Shown here piece after piece: positions 51,499 through 61,719 of a DNA stretch of 64,000 bases. How positions within the stretch are numbered: position 1 is the stretch's first letter; every line of letters starts with the position of its first letter. Source of the stretch: Nitzschia sp. DOCU1 (taxonomy: Eukaryota > Bacillariophyta > Bacillariophyceae > Bacillariales > Bacillariaceae); NCBI GenBank assembly GCA_951394045.1, contig OX595994.1:186001-250000 (forward strand), given 5' to 3'. Below the pieces are notes generated by a model, which saw only the letters and a list, made by a program, of their open reading frames with translations, had not been told where the DNA came from and did not search any database. The translations under genes were made by a program, and so were the position numbers.

Positions 51499-53019
51499 TT
51501 ACACGTTGACCCGTTGACATAATTGAAAGTCTCCCTTAATAACAGCACTGTTGGCATAATCGGAGAGATATGCCAACATCTTCTTGATCTCGCTGGATGT
51601 CTTGCAGGCAAAGTACACGCTCTCTGGCAAATCAAAGTCCAGTCGAAATATCGACGTTTCCCGCGTAGCATTGATCAATCGTCCCAATGTGTCGGGTGTG
51701 GGAGCGCGAACAAGTAGACAAGCCGCCAAGTGAGGCTCACTAGCATTGATGGAATCAAATAGTTGTTTCAACGCCAAGAACGATCTACCCGATAATGTAC
51801 GGCAATGATAGTCTTGCGAAGACTGGGCGGGGGACCCGATGTCCTGAGAACAAGTCTGGACTTTGATCTGATTGGGAACGCCGAGAGAGGACACCACAGT
51901 CGATGCGCCGGTTACGGAGCAATCAGAACCTTGTGTTTGCGATGGCTGCTGGGATGAATCAACACCTTTGGATTTCCCAGGGACCAGAGCCTTGCTGGGC
52001 TCTGTTTCCATCGCGTCTCTCAACTGAAACGAATCCAAATACGCTTGCTCCTCAGGTGTCGACAAGGTGAAGGACGAGTCGGTCATTCGCCATAGCAATG
52101 CCAGTTCATCATGGGACAAAGAACCCGTACGGATCCTGAAAATGACCTTGATTTCTTCTCCATGTCGTTGACGTTGGCCCTTATTCTTGCCTCCGGCCAC
52201 GGGCACCGCCAAAAGGTTCATGATAGAAAAGACTGCCTGCATGTTACTGTGTGCGTATACGCAGAAATCCGAAAAGATATTGTCACATTTGGCTAGCCGC
52301 TCTTGGCTTGGCCCTGCTGCACCCGTCTTTTTTGTCTTGCTGCTTTCGAATTTTGCCATTTTGAGTGATAGGACTTTTGACTTGGACATCAATAGGATTC
52401 CCATCTTGAGCAGTTGCAACCATTGACTTGATCGCACGGTGGCGCTTATTTTAAATTGGTAGTTCTCAAAATGCATCATTTTGAAGAACATGTCGGTAGT
52501 GGCGTTTGTCAGCATATCTTGATAGTTGATGAGCGAGGTGAGACGAATGTCGATCCACAACTCCTTTGCAATTTTTTGGAATTCCTCGAAGGCAGCAACA
52601 TCGTTCTCGATCCACGTTGACCCAATTGTTAAAACTTCAACGACCCTTCGAACATTGGACACGGACCAGCTGGGTTGATGAACAATCTGTCCATTTCCAT
52701 TGTCAGATGAGGCCACAACGAGCTCCCGCAAATGCGCGCAACGCCCCAGGGCCTTTTTTCCTTGCCAAGCTGTAACAAAAACTGTTTCGTCATCTTTGCA
52801 CTGGATTACGAACTCGTGGGGATAATTGCCTGCATCGTCCTCATCGTCTGAGGAGGATTCGGCTTCAACAGTGATTGTTTTACCGAAGAGGGAGCCCTTG
52901 GTACTAGCGTTGGATATGACCGACACGCCGTCGGGAATATCGACTCGTGCGGTCCCTCTGCGGGAGCCAAGGCCGAAGCTGAGCATGCCGCCCAGGGATG
53001 AAACATCGGTGTCTACCAT
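51499..53019 (-). CDS. Unknown soluble protein (506 aa)
   Basis: The start MVDTDVSSLGGMLSFGLGSR (ATG 53019) follows an open but implausible upstream frame. No signal peptide or membrane helix. It has an acidic Ser/Asp stretch near residue 55 (ESSSDDEDDAGNYP). A mixed alpha/beta body follows with HLRELVVASSDNGNG and VVEVLTIGSTWIENDVAAF, then a long helical part (QWLQLLKMGILLMSKSKVLS; FCVYAHSNMQAVFSIMNLLA). A Gln/Ser-rich linker and a helical C terminus complete it. The HLRELxVxxS and VxxVLTIGSTW segments hint at a leucine-repeat-like start, but I cannot assign a family. Confidence 0.75.
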   Translation of the reverse strand: MVDTDVSSLGGMLSFGLGSRRGTARVDIPDGVSVISNASTKGSLFGKTITVEAESSSDDEDDAGNYPHEFVIQCKDDETVFVTAWQGKKALGRCAHLRELVVASSDNGNGQIVHQPSWSVSNVRRVVEVLTIGSTWIENDVAAFEEFQKIAKELWIDIRLTSLINYQDMLTNATTDMFFKMMHFENYQFKISATVRSSQWLQLLKMGILLMSKSKVLSLKMAKFESSKTKKTGAAGPSQERLAKCDNIFSDFCVYAHSNMQAVFSIMNLLAVPVAGGKNKGQRQRHGEEIKVIFRIRTGSLSHDELALLWRMTDSSFTLSTPEEQAYLDSFQLRDAMETEPSKALVPGKSKGVDSSQQPSQTQGSDCSVTGASTVVSSLGVPNQIKVQTCSQDIGSPAQSSQDYHCRTLSGRSFLALKQLFDSINASEPHLAACLLVRAPTPDTLGRLINATRETSIFRLDFDLPESVYFACKTSSEIKKMLAYLSDYANSAVIKGDFQLCQRVNV

Positions 53020-53552
53020 GGTCAAACGAATATAAAGATGGTGTGCGCCTCTTACACTACTTCTGATGATTCGTGTTTTGATGGGAGACGACCCGAGATT
53101 CGCGGAAGGCGACCTGAATCGTTCCCAAGAGCCGCTGGCCGATGGTAACATCGGCGATGCAGCATTTTTATTCCTCTACCCTCCGCTCTCGAAGATTCTC
53201 TGTGGACTATTTTGTGTAGATGACTGCATCAAATTTGGCGGCCTATTTGGTGATACGAGGAGATTTTAGCATTGTAGCGAGGGTGTTCGGCTCCGCCACA
53301 AGAATGGATTTTGACCTCTTCGAAAACATGACTCATTTGATAGTGCCCTTTCCTCTCGTTGTTAAACGTGCATACGTCATATTCAAAAGGGCAATAGTAA
53401 AAATATGGCTTCATTCGGGATTCGGGGGTCACAACAAGACTGATGCGACAACTCCCTCCAACGACCCGGAAGAATTTCGAAGGCAGCATTTCTAATATCT
53501 CGCGAACTATTTTAGCAAACAACGCAAAGTCACTTCAACTCTTGAAACGACA
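53020..53552. other. Shared upstream region of two divergent genes
   Basis: Lies between the minus-strand unknown gene and the plus-strand membrane protein gene. No other feature recognised. Confidence 0.4.
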
Positions 53553-54743
53553 ATGATAACGCGGACCATGAAAGGAAAGACATCAATATGGAACGGGCGC
53601 ACCTGGTTATGGCTTGTTGCCTTTCTGGCTGTATCTGTGTCGGCGCAGACGTCGCAGATGTATGACCTGCCTCCGTTTTCGATTGTATTGAATGTCGACG
53701 AGTCTGAAACTTCATTGATTACCTTTGAAGATCGGCTAATTGACGTAGTGCAACAACATTTGATTGAATTCTTCGAAGAAAAAGTGGACATTCCGTCCTA
53801 CGGGGATGGACAAGTCGAAGAAGTTGCCTTATCTGCCTCGCACGTATGGAAGGAGCTTGGCCAAGCACAGAGCAATAGGTTTGCTCACAAATACGAAGTT
53901 CAAAGTGACTTCACATGTAAGCTTGAACTGAGCTACAATTCGACCAACGGTCGTGACACCCACCCGTCCTCTTCAATCATGAATCTTCTGTTGATTGAAG
54001 CCTTTCAAGGTGACAACTACTGGGATCTTGTTCACACTTTCTTGAGAGACACTGTTTTGAAAGACATCACTGGAGTACAGGTTACAGTCGTCGCAGATGG
54101 CTATGTGCACAACAATGGTGAAAAGGGCCTGGCCCTTGAAGAGGAGCCAATCAGCGCCGGTGATGATTGGACGCCTGCCATGACGGCCGGTGTCATCTTC
54201 GCCGGGGTGCTAGTATTTTCAATTACTCTGATGTGGACATATTTGTGCTGTTTTGCTAGAGGCGCCATTCTGCTACAATGTGTCAAGTTTGGGCGAAGAA
54301 AGCTGAAGGAAAAGGCCGAATCAGTAACCGACGATGCTTTTTCCACGTCCACTTTAAACCCGGGTGATGATGCAAGTGAAGGCAGGTGGCTGGACGCATG
54401 GGCGGAAGCCGTGACGAGTATTCCCCTTCGAGAGCCTGTGAAAACGCGAAAGTTGAAGAAGCAGCCAACTATCCGGCATCCAGCTCAACATCATAGCTCC
54501 TACCTCAACTGCATAGAGGAGGCCGACGATGAAACTAGCACGGTTTGCTCTGTGGAAAGTAGCAGGACGCATGCTTCAAAGCGACAATGGTCGAATGCGT
54601 CATCTTCACCTGAGCCAAGCACTGAAGGAGACGAAGAAGGAAGTACAGCATCGAGGGTCAGATCCCAACCAGGCCATACAGCCAGGCAAGGCAACAGCAG
54701 GATGAGTCAGTCGCAACTTGAGAGTATCAGCGAGATGGTATGA
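53553..54743 (+). CDS. Single-pass membrane protein, PPFS family (396 aa)
   Basis: Signal peptide (WLWLVAFLAVSVSAQ) followed by TSQMYDLPPFSIVLNVDE, closely matching the YNLPPFSVIF of the protein at 41225. The ectodomain has HVWKELGQAQSNRFAHKYEV and ends DTVLKDITGVQVTVV, comparable to the ISSLQVQVNV end of the larger protein. One transmembrane helix lies near 211-231 (AGVIFAGVLVFSITLMWTYL). The cytosolic tail of about 165 residues is Ser/Glu-rich and disordered. N-glycosylation sites (NSTNGR) are in the ectodomain. Function unknown; the layout suggests a surface or secretory-pathway adaptor. Confidence 0.82.
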   Translation: MITRTMKGKTSIWNGRTWLWLVAFLAVSVSAQTSQMYDLPPFSIVLNVDESETSLITFEDRLIDVVQQHLIEFFEEKVDIPSYGDGQVEEVALSASHVWKELGQAQSNRFAHKYEVQSDFTCKLELSYNSTNGRDTHPSSSIMNLLLIEAFQGDNYWDLVHTFLRDTVLKDITGVQVTVVADGYVHNNGEKGLALEEEPISAGDDWTPAMTAGVIFAGVLVFSITLMWTYLCCFARGAILLQCVKFGRRKLKEKAESVTDDAFSTSTLNPGDDASEGRWLDAWAEAVTSIPLREPVKTRKLKKQPTIRHPAQHHSSYLNCIEEADDETSTVCSVESSRTHASKRQWSNASSSPEPSTEGDEEGSTASRVRSQPGHTARQGNSRMSQSQLESISEMV

Positions 54744-55500
54744 ATTGTGTGAATTGATGTCGCTATCTGAGACAAAAATATTTGTCGTGATTGAGTACAT
54801 TGTGTTCCGTACAGTAGTACCAATATATTACTTAGTATTAGTCCTCAAACTCAAGTTCCATTTGTAAAACTTTATAGAATGCACCAGGAGGAAGCACCTT
54901 CCAAATTCTCATCTTGGTCTTCCGTGAAACCAGAAAACGACCCGAAATGCTTCGACAAGCCCCCGAAAGGTGACTGGCTGTTTGGCCCAACTTCTTCGTC
55001 TTATTGGGTTCGACAGTCAAGTTCCCTGGTTGTACTAGTAGCTACTAGAAGAGTCAAAACAAGGACTGGAACAAGTACTACCGCTATTGGTGGTGCATCC
55101 CTCTTGTTCTCCGTTTCAGGAACTAATTGGAGGCACGCAAATGCCGATAGAAAAGAGCAGTAGCATTTATTTTGTAGCGTTTAGGTAGGATGTTTTGGAC
55201 GACTTTGGTTATTTATTCACTATGGCTAGCATTGTTTCTGGCCATCAGAGTTTGCTAGTAGTCCGTCTCGGACCCGTCCGGTCGCCGACCCGTCACATTC
55301 GACTCTGTGGACTGTTACTGCGCGCGCTTACGCGCGATGGTCGGCGGGACATTTGTCCAACCTGCCCGGCGCGCCCATGATGCGAGATGTGAAGCCCAAG
55401 ATGACTCTTGGCATCAGTTCTCGGCAGTAAGTGTTCCTCCAGCCTTCTTGGGCGACAACGATTACAATACGTTTCGCAAGCGTGATTGCATGCATCAACG
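54744..55500. other. Intergenic, no gene recognised
   Basis: The frame at 54879-55163 has no recognisable domain. No repeats noted. Confidence 0.4.
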
Positions 55501-56976
55501 ATGGATCAGTCGCAGCCCGTGTTAAAGAAGCAAAGCAGGAGTGTCTCCTTCGACGAAGAAAAGAATGAAGTTCAAGAATTCCCTCGAGTTGCTGCCGAAG
55601 ACAAAGCGAACGTGTGGATGACGCGCCTGCAAATTCGACAGAACAAGATGGAGGCCCAAGAAGAGCTCATGATGGAAAAGACGCGGGAGCTTGTCAAAGC
55701 CAAGCTAGTGGAAGAAGCTGTCTTGAGTGAAGCTAAAGATGAGGAGGAACTTCTACGGAAAGTCCAAGTCTTGCAACAGCAACTCGACGACATTATGCGT
55801 CGACCGAAGCAAGAGATTCTGGCCTTTCTGCAAACTCGGTACAACTGGATCACTGACTGCAACGACTTTTGGAAAGATCTCCCGCCTCATATTCAACAGG
55901 CCGCCTCCGTATTGGGCTACACGCAAGAGCTGTGGGACGAATTCAGTCAGCAACTCGAACTATTTAAGCTTCCCTGGAAATCTTTGAAACCCACCCAGCA
56001 GGAGGCCGCACAGACGCTAGGATACAACGAAATGACGTGGAACGGATCCCTTGAAGCGGAGTCGGCGGCGATGACCATGGTAGAGGACGACGCACCCCAA
56101 GCTGTCGTCGTCGAAATGGATGATGACGAAAACAAGGATGCCGACCCGATGTATAAGTGGGGAGCCAACAACGACTCTTCGTCGTCGTCCACGTCTTCGC
56201 CCAACAACAATGAGTCCGACTCGTCATCTTCAAGCAGCAGCCAAGATCAAATGATGCAAGATGATGACGCCGACCCCGAGAACGATGTCAACGAAATGGA
56301 ATACGCTTATGACTGGGGAGAGACCGAAAAGGCGAAGGATGAGGATTCGCCAGACGAGCCTCGTCGATCGGCCATTGACATGTACATGGCCAAATTCTTT
56401 CCTGGGGAAGAGAACAACGCACCGGATGATGGTGAGGAAGAATTCATCTCAAACTTTCTTGCTGATGACAAGGCGATGTCGTCTGCGGGCGACGGTCCCC
56501 GCCGGAGGAGTCTTCTGGACAGGTATGTACCTTCCGATGATGAAATGGACTTGGAAGTTGACGATGAAGACGACGAAAGTTTGGACGGAAAAGACGCTAC
56601 CAAGGAAACACCACCTGCTTCAAACGGCGTTGAAAAAGAAAGTCGCTCGACGCCATTGCTTTCCGGCACAACTCCGCTCCACTACCAGGCAATGGAAGAA
56701 CGCGACGGGCACGCCGAAGAAACATCACCGTTGCTTGGTGGCGAACAGGAGGACCCTAAGAAGAGTGGATTATTTCGCCGTTTTCTTGGATCTGCTAGCA
56801 CGGACTCGAGTGGCCTTGATGTGCCCGATGCGGACGACGACGACGACGATCTGAAGCGACCCGACGATAGGGGTGGGCGAAAGCTTGGGCCGTTGTCTGC
56901 CCCTGCTGCAATATTGATTGTTTTGGGACTACTAACGCTTGGTTGGATAGTTACCCGTCGCGCAACGAGCCAGTAG
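55501..56976 (+). CDS. Tail-anchored coiled-coil protein (491 aa), unknown
   Basis: Starts MDQSQPVLKKQSRSVSFDEE. The RSVSF segment fits the R/K-x-V/I-x-F docking motif for protein phosphatase 1. A charged coiled coil follows (about residues 45-105). A duplicated helical motif comes next: FWKDLPPHIQQAASVLGYTQ then PWKSLKPTQQEAAQTLGYNE, each with W-x-x-L-x-P-x-x-Q-x-A-A-x-x-L-G-Y and a following W. The rest is very acidic and Ser-rich. A C-terminal hydrophobic helix (LSAPAAILIVLGLLTLGWIV) close to the end marks a tail anchor facing the cytosol. No enzyme domain. The W..AA..LGY motif recurs in many diatom proteins; its role is not known to me. Confidence 0.82.
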   Translation: MDQSQPVLKKQSRSVSFDEEKNEVQEFPRVAAEDKANVWMTRLQIRQNKMEAQEELMMEKTRELVKAKLVEEAVLSEAKDEEELLRKVQVLQQQLDDIMRRPKQEILAFLQTRYNWITDCNDFWKDLPPHIQQAASVLGYTQELWDEFSQQLELFKLPWKSLKPTQQEAAQTLGYNEMTWNGSLEAESAAMTMVEDDAPQAVVVEMDDDENKDADPMYKWGANNDSSSSSTSSPNNNESDSSSSSSSQDQMMQDDDADPENDVNEMEYAYDWGETEKAKDEDSPDEPRRSAIDMYMAKFFPGEENNAPDDGEEEFISNFLADDKAMSSAGDGPRRRSLLDRYVPSDDEMDLEVDDEDDESLDGKDATKETPPASNGVEKESRSTPLLSGTTPLHYQAMEERDGHAEETSPLLGGEQEDPKKSGLFRRFLGSASTDSSGLDVPDADDDDDDLKRPDDRGGRKLGPLSAPAAILIVLGLLTLGWIVTRRATSQ

Positions 56977-57161
56977 ATTGGTCGACAAGACTGCCAAATG
57001 GCCCTTGTTACACCAACATATGTCTGCGCTGTCTCTACTAGTAACACAGATTTGCCTTCCAATCGTAGTCTTATATCTCAAACTATTCCAGTTCTATCAA
57101 AATCATTCTAGAAGAAGAGCTGGCGCAATTGGGGGAACACGCAACCATGGTAGGATAATAG

Positions 57162-57800
57162 TTAGGAAGCCTCTTTTCGTCTCATCAAAATGGCCGGAAA
57201 AGGGCAATCGTCACCTAGTGGGATGATAATTTCATCGACCTTTTCAAATCCCAACGAGGCATAGAAGGATTCCGCCGTCAAAGTGCTAAAGACTTCCAAA
57301 TCCGGACGGTGAAGACTATTGCCGTAGTGAGCGGCAGCGTACTCGCACCAGTCCTCCCAGCATCGATCCCACAAAGCCCGGGCGATGCCCTGACGTAAAT
57401 AGTCAGGATGTGTAGCAAAATGTCGCAAATTGGGTATATCCTCTCCAAAGGGATTCTTGGGCGTCCAACCCCCGCACCCAACGATTCTTTGAGACTGGGG
57501 GTCTTGGGCAATATACCACGTTTTGGAGCTCAATAGCTCGGGTCGAACACCACAGAGGCGGGGGAGGGCGATTTGGAGCAAATCTGTATCATAGTCTTGG
57601 GCGAAAAGATTACCATAGGAGGTTTGTAACAAATCTTCGATAACTCTCTTGTCTTCGGGCTGGGGCGGCCGGATGATCCAATTGGTTCTTTGACGGGAGG
57701 ACGGCATGGCGCGCTGGTCTTCGGTCAAGGCGCGGGAAGATTCTGTAAGTATTGTCGTGAGTAGTATGCTGCTTGTGATGGGAATCAGTGAGGTCCGCAT
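57162..57800 (-). CDS. GNAT-family N-acetyltransferase (212 aa)
   Basis: Transfers an acetyl group from acetyl-CoA to an amine. The core spans WIIRPPQPEDKRVIEDLLQ (beta 1/alpha 1), TWYIAQDPQSQRIVGCGGW (beta 2-3), LRHFATHPDYLRQGIARALW and ESFYASLGFEKVDE. In the third segment, HPDYLRQGIARAL holds the Q/R-x-x-G-x-G/A acetyl-CoA loop; in the last, FYASLGF is the usual C-terminal motif. The N terminus has a hydrophobic start (MRTSLIPITSSILLTTILTE), a possible signal or organelle-targeting sequence. The substrate is unknown. Confidence 0.9.
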   Translation of the reverse strand: MRTSLIPITSSILLTTILTESSRALTEDQRAMPSSRQRTNWIIRPPQPEDKRVIEDLLQTSYGNLFAQDYDTDLLQIALPRLCGVRPELLSSKTWYIAQDPQSQRIVGCGGWTPKNPFGEDIPNLRHFATHPDYLRQGIARALWDRCWEDWCEYAAAHYGNSLHRPDLEVFSTLTAESFYASLGFEKVDEIIIPLGDDCPFPAILMRRKEAS

Positions 57801-58378
57801 TCAATTTAACCTTGTATTACAAAGGATGTTATGAGCAAGAGAGGTCAGAGGGAGGTCGTCGTTGCACAACATCATCAGGAGAGTTGTGATGCAAGATATG
57901 TGGTGCACGATTCGATTCCTGTTGCAGCAAGAACAAAACAGAGAACGCAACCCCGACGCTCCCGGTGGAGGATGCGCCACTTTTATTTTTCGGCATCGAG
58001 CCACTGCGTGCACGTTTGAAAAATGACCCCGAATACTTCGATCAAACAATATTGAAATACTAGCCCCTACGGTCGGTCATAGTTCGTCCGTCGTCCTCGC
58101 CTGTATCATCCGGACCGAATGCCAGAGCTATTTTTGGTCCTCTGGCTGTCTACAGTGCTCAAAGGAAGATACCTCTGTTCTTTGATACAGCTCTATTTAG
58201 AGTTGTATCTATGAAATAGCAGCCCGCACGGGTTGTAGGAAGTTCTAGTCTTGGAAGCACAAACAAAAGATAATCGCGCGGCAGCCTCTGAATTCGATTC
58301 AAGTCACTCTGAACTTCCAGGCGGCTCTTTACCCAGAACGTATGTCTCATGAATAACATTCCACCAACCTTTGCACTA
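57801..58378. other. Intergenic, no gene recognised
   Basis: Between two minus-strand genes; no feature supported. Confidence 0.4.
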
Positions 58379-59497
58379 TTAGAGCAGACGATCAGCCACA
58401 GCAAGCGCCACGAATAAAGCCGCCGAAAGAACGCCGATGGCCCCCGACGTGAGAGCCGCTGCCGACGCTTTTAGACTCGCCGTATCCTGCATCGGACTCG
58501 CGGTAGCACCCGATGAATCTAATGGTCGTCCAACTGCCAGGGCATCCATCTCGTCTTGCGGCGTTTCCGTCAGCCCACTCAACTCAAAACCCATTTCGTC
58601 AAAGCCAATGTATTCGGAAAAGTCAATAAAGACCGAGGTAGGATATCCATACGTAGCATTATATTCGACTTGGATCAAGTGCGTTTCAGGGTCCTGGATA
58701 CGCTCCTGAATATAATCCAAGAGTTCTGGAATGGGAACTACTGTGTCAGGAAGTTCGACCATCCTAGCCAAGGCAGTGTCCGAACCTGTATTGACCACTT
58801 CACCGTCCACTGAAAAGAGTTCCCCATTGATCACTTGGACTTGAATTGGGGCAGTGATATTGTTTGGTGGGCATTCAAGACAAACTTCTTGAAAGGTAAA
58901 CGAGTAGTTTTGTAGTCCCAGTGTGGCCCATACTTGTTGATTGGCTGTCAACTCGTCCTGCCATTTACTAACTGGTAGCATGTAATCAACAGTCACGGAT
59001 AGCTCTTCATCGGCAATTGCAGGATCATAGTCAATGCGTAGCGATGTAGCAAAGCCATACTCTTCGTTGTACTCCACGTCGATCGAGTTGGCGCCACTGT
59101 CCAACCCTTGCTGAACCCAGCCAAAGATATTTTCGACGGTATAGGCGTTTTGGAGCAGCTCATCTGATTGTACTTGAAGCGTTTCTCGATCTCGGACCCA
59201 CTGGGCTACTCCATTTTCCACCTTCACGACTGTCGGTTGTCGGTACTCCTCGGTGCAGTAGCAATTCCGTTGAAAACCCATCTTGTAGGCGGTGATGTTC
59301 TTGGATTCCCAAAGAGCCATCGCGGCATCCAAAGCCTCTTGGACGCCATCCGTCAGGGGGGCACGCGTAGGATCTTCTCCTAGCTGGCGTCTGGTAGTAG
59401 TAGCTGTAGAAGCTCTGAACGAGGAGCTTTCCGAACTCGCACGAGAAGCCCCAGAGGCCGCCGCGAAAAGGAGAAACAAAGATGCGAATCTTGTCAT
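58379..59497 (-). CDS. Secreted DUF6174-like protein, two repeats (372 aa)
   Basis: The start MTRFASLFLLFAAASGASRA (ATG 59497) is a signal peptide. Two related domains follow. Domain 1 begins ALWESKNITAYKMGFQRNCY and ends SIDVEYNEEYGFATSLRIDY. Domain 2 has QVWATLGLQNYSFTFQEVCL and IQVEYNATYGYPTSVFIDFS. The W-x-x-x-x-x-x-x-Y-x-F...C start and the closing V-x-Y-x-x-x-Y-G-Y-P-x-x-x-x-I-D are those of DUF6174, a bacterial and algal secreted domain of unknown function. The C terminus is hydrophobic (GAIGVLSAALFVALAVADRL), possibly a GPI signal. The gene at 61720 is a relative. Confidence 0.85.
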   Translation of the reverse strand: MTRFASLFLLFAAASGASRASSESSSFRASTATTTRRQLGEDPTRAPLTDGVQEALDAAMALWESKNITAYKMGFQRNCYCTEEYRQPTVVKVENGVAQWVRDRETLQVQSDELLQNAYTVENIFGWVQQGLDSGANSIDVEYNEEYGFATSLRIDYDPAIADEELSVTVDYMLPVSKWQDELTANQQVWATLGLQNYSFTFQEVCLECPPNNITAPIQVQVINGELFSVDGEVVNTGSDTALARMVELPDTVVPIPELLDYIQERIQDPETHLIQVEYNATYGYPTSVFIDFSEYIGFDEMGFELSGLTETPQDEMDALAVGRPLDSSGATASPMQDTASLKASAAALTSGAIGVLSAALFVALAVADRLL

Positions 59498-60137
59498 CGT
59501 TTGCAGTAGGAGTAGTTGCCGGGGTGGGTGAATCAGAAATAACAACAAAAGTAGCTTATGTCGACGGTAGACGATCCGGAAGCTTCGAAATGCTGTGTGA
59601 AAGGTCAAATAGACTGATCTAGAGAAGGTTGGTTCGCTGTCTCAAGGTTTCATGTGTCGATGAGTTGGTCGAGTCAAAACGGAAGTCGTTGCGATCTTAT
59701 GCGAACGCCGATCGAAAAACCAAGACTTGGAGGGATCGTGGCAAAAAATGACGATGAGAACGTCAGACGGCGCGCGGCGGCGAGCGATTGGGTCGTGGGT
59801 TCTCATGACTCGATAGCCAGAGCTCTACCGGAAGTCGAAGACTACAAAGAGTTCGTGTTAAAAGGTAGTCTGTATTTGTGCTATCAGGGGTAAAGTATTG
59901 CTTGGAGTTATCATGCCTGTTAGTTCTCCAACCGCGATACAGCTACCCTGAAGTTTCCTTCTTGTGGCGTTCACAAGTAATACTACCAACTACTACCACA
60001 TGTCGAAGCCGAGGAGCATAGCTGTCTTCCTAGATGCGACTCCTCGGATCACCATGCTACATACCTGTAATACTCAAATTTCTACCGAAGTAGTTATTAT
60101 CTACCAGAACCCCCCTTCCTCGTATGTAGCCGATACC
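59498..60137. other. Divergent upstream region
   Basis: Between the minus-strand DUF6174-like gene and the plus-strand broken gene; no other feature recognised. Confidence 0.4.
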
Positions 60138-60996
60138 ATGGATTTACGATCTGTACTTTCGGCGCGTCTGCCCGACAAGAAGAACAAACCACGTTCCTCT
60201 ACTACGAATACTACTAGTAGTTTGAGAGAGCAACATCGATTGCCTCGAGTGGTGTACTTGGAATTCAAACGCATTGGCAAGCAACGACGAGAAAGTCCCA
60301 AGAAATTACGCAAATGTATCAAAAGCGCACAAAAATTTGTCACGTATTTCCAAAATCGACTCGCACAGCGTCAAAAACGACTAGACTGCAATTGCAGCAG
60401 TTACAAAAACAAAACGCTCTCGAAAGACAACGGTTGGGCGGCAAGACACAATTGGACTGTTGGAAGGAATTGGAACGTCGTCGACGGGATTTATGGACGA
60501 TTGTGGCGCAGTATCATCGTCAAGTCGAACAAGCGGAAAAACTGGCGGCGCAAGCCAAATTGGAGAAAGCGCAACGTCTCAAGCAAGAACAATTGCATTC
60601 CAAATTAGAATGGATTGATGCTTTGGAAAGATTCCCAAAGGCGTGGAAGGAAACTTTAAAAATCTCAATGACATGTTGGTCATGCGAAGTCCCAAGGATC
60701 CACCACCTCCACGACGAAGTCGACGTACTACTAGTGGCAATGAAAATGACCTGCCGCCAGTCCAAGATTCAAAACAACCAAAGAAAAAAGCGGCAAGAGC
60801 CAAAGGATCAGTAGGCGAAGAAGAAGCTACTACACGAGCCCCAGATTCTCCTTGCGCGGGTGGAGATATAAGTGTCGACGCGACTGGTTCGTCGGCGGCT
60901 CTGTGGAAAAGCAACACCATGGCAGTGGCTGTTGCTGCCGCCGCCGCCGCTGCTGCCGGTGTCACTGGACTTGGGGGCGACGGTAGTAGATTCTAG
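60138..60996 (+). pseudogene. Coiled-coil protein gene broken by two frameshifts
   Basis: Starts MDLRSVLSARLPDKKNKPRS and runs to FVTYFQNRLAQRQKRL. The coding sense then moves to the next frame (LQLQQLQKQNALERQRL through QAEKLAAQAKLEKAQRL to LEWIDALERFPK). Near 60640 it moves again (NFKNLNDMLVMRSPKDPPPP to an Ala-rich end and TAG at 60994-60996). Each shift is explained by one missing base, near 60388 and near 60640, with no room for an intron because both sides are seamless coiled-coil or conserved-looking sequence. Two single-base losses suggest a pseudogene or sequence errors. The composition suggests a cytoskeletal or trafficking-type coiled-coil protein. Family not recognised. Confidence 0.6.
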
Positions 60997-61719
60997 ACTT
61001 GTTAACTAGTAGTACAAGGGTCGACCACCCCAGCATCAATCTTGCGAAGTCCATCGGTACGTTGCCGCACATTCGACTTCTACTACCAGGAGCTCGAACA
61101 TACAGCACAGTGCTTTACAACTGTGTATAGTATAGTGAAACAGTACCCATGTCAAGAAACAGTTACAGTAGCTAGCTAGACAATGGTAGTTGCTGGCTCT
61201 ATCCGGTCCGTCAACACGCGCCTTCTCGACTTCTCGACGACGGCGCGCTGTGGACGACTCGAACGAACGCTTGTGCGCAGTTTGCGAACCCCTCCGACAT
61301 AGACGACTGCGGTTTGTACGGTAGATAATATGGTAGAGAAAGTTGAGTCTACGAACCTGGTATATCTCTAGTAGATGATGGTCTCAAAACAAGGCGTTAT
61401 CATCACGGTACAAATCACAACGCACCCCCTCTTCCATAGAAAGCACGCCACCAGGTAAAATTTCTTACGAACCAACATGGTAGCAATGCAATATCCTACT
61501 TCTTTACTTTAGCGCTCGGTTCCATCTTGGAATTATGAACACAAGAAAACGGTAGGAAGACGAAGCACAGCCGGCTTCCCGGAAGATGTCCAGAAGCGGT
61601 GGTCGTTGGTTCCGCATCCGAATTCATGGGCGATGGCATTGGCTCGTGAACTATAATAGGACTGAAAGTAAAAACCAATAGGGGGCGGCTGCTGGTGGCT
61701 TTGTTTCCTCGTTGTCTTT
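60997..61719. other. Intergenic, no gene recognised
   Basis: Convergent 3' ends of the broken gene and of the second DUF6174-like gene; no feature supported. Confidence 0.4.

Noticed and set aside
61496..61678. Short minus-strand frame downstream of the second DUF6174-like gene
   Set aside because: No domain and no conservation evidence.
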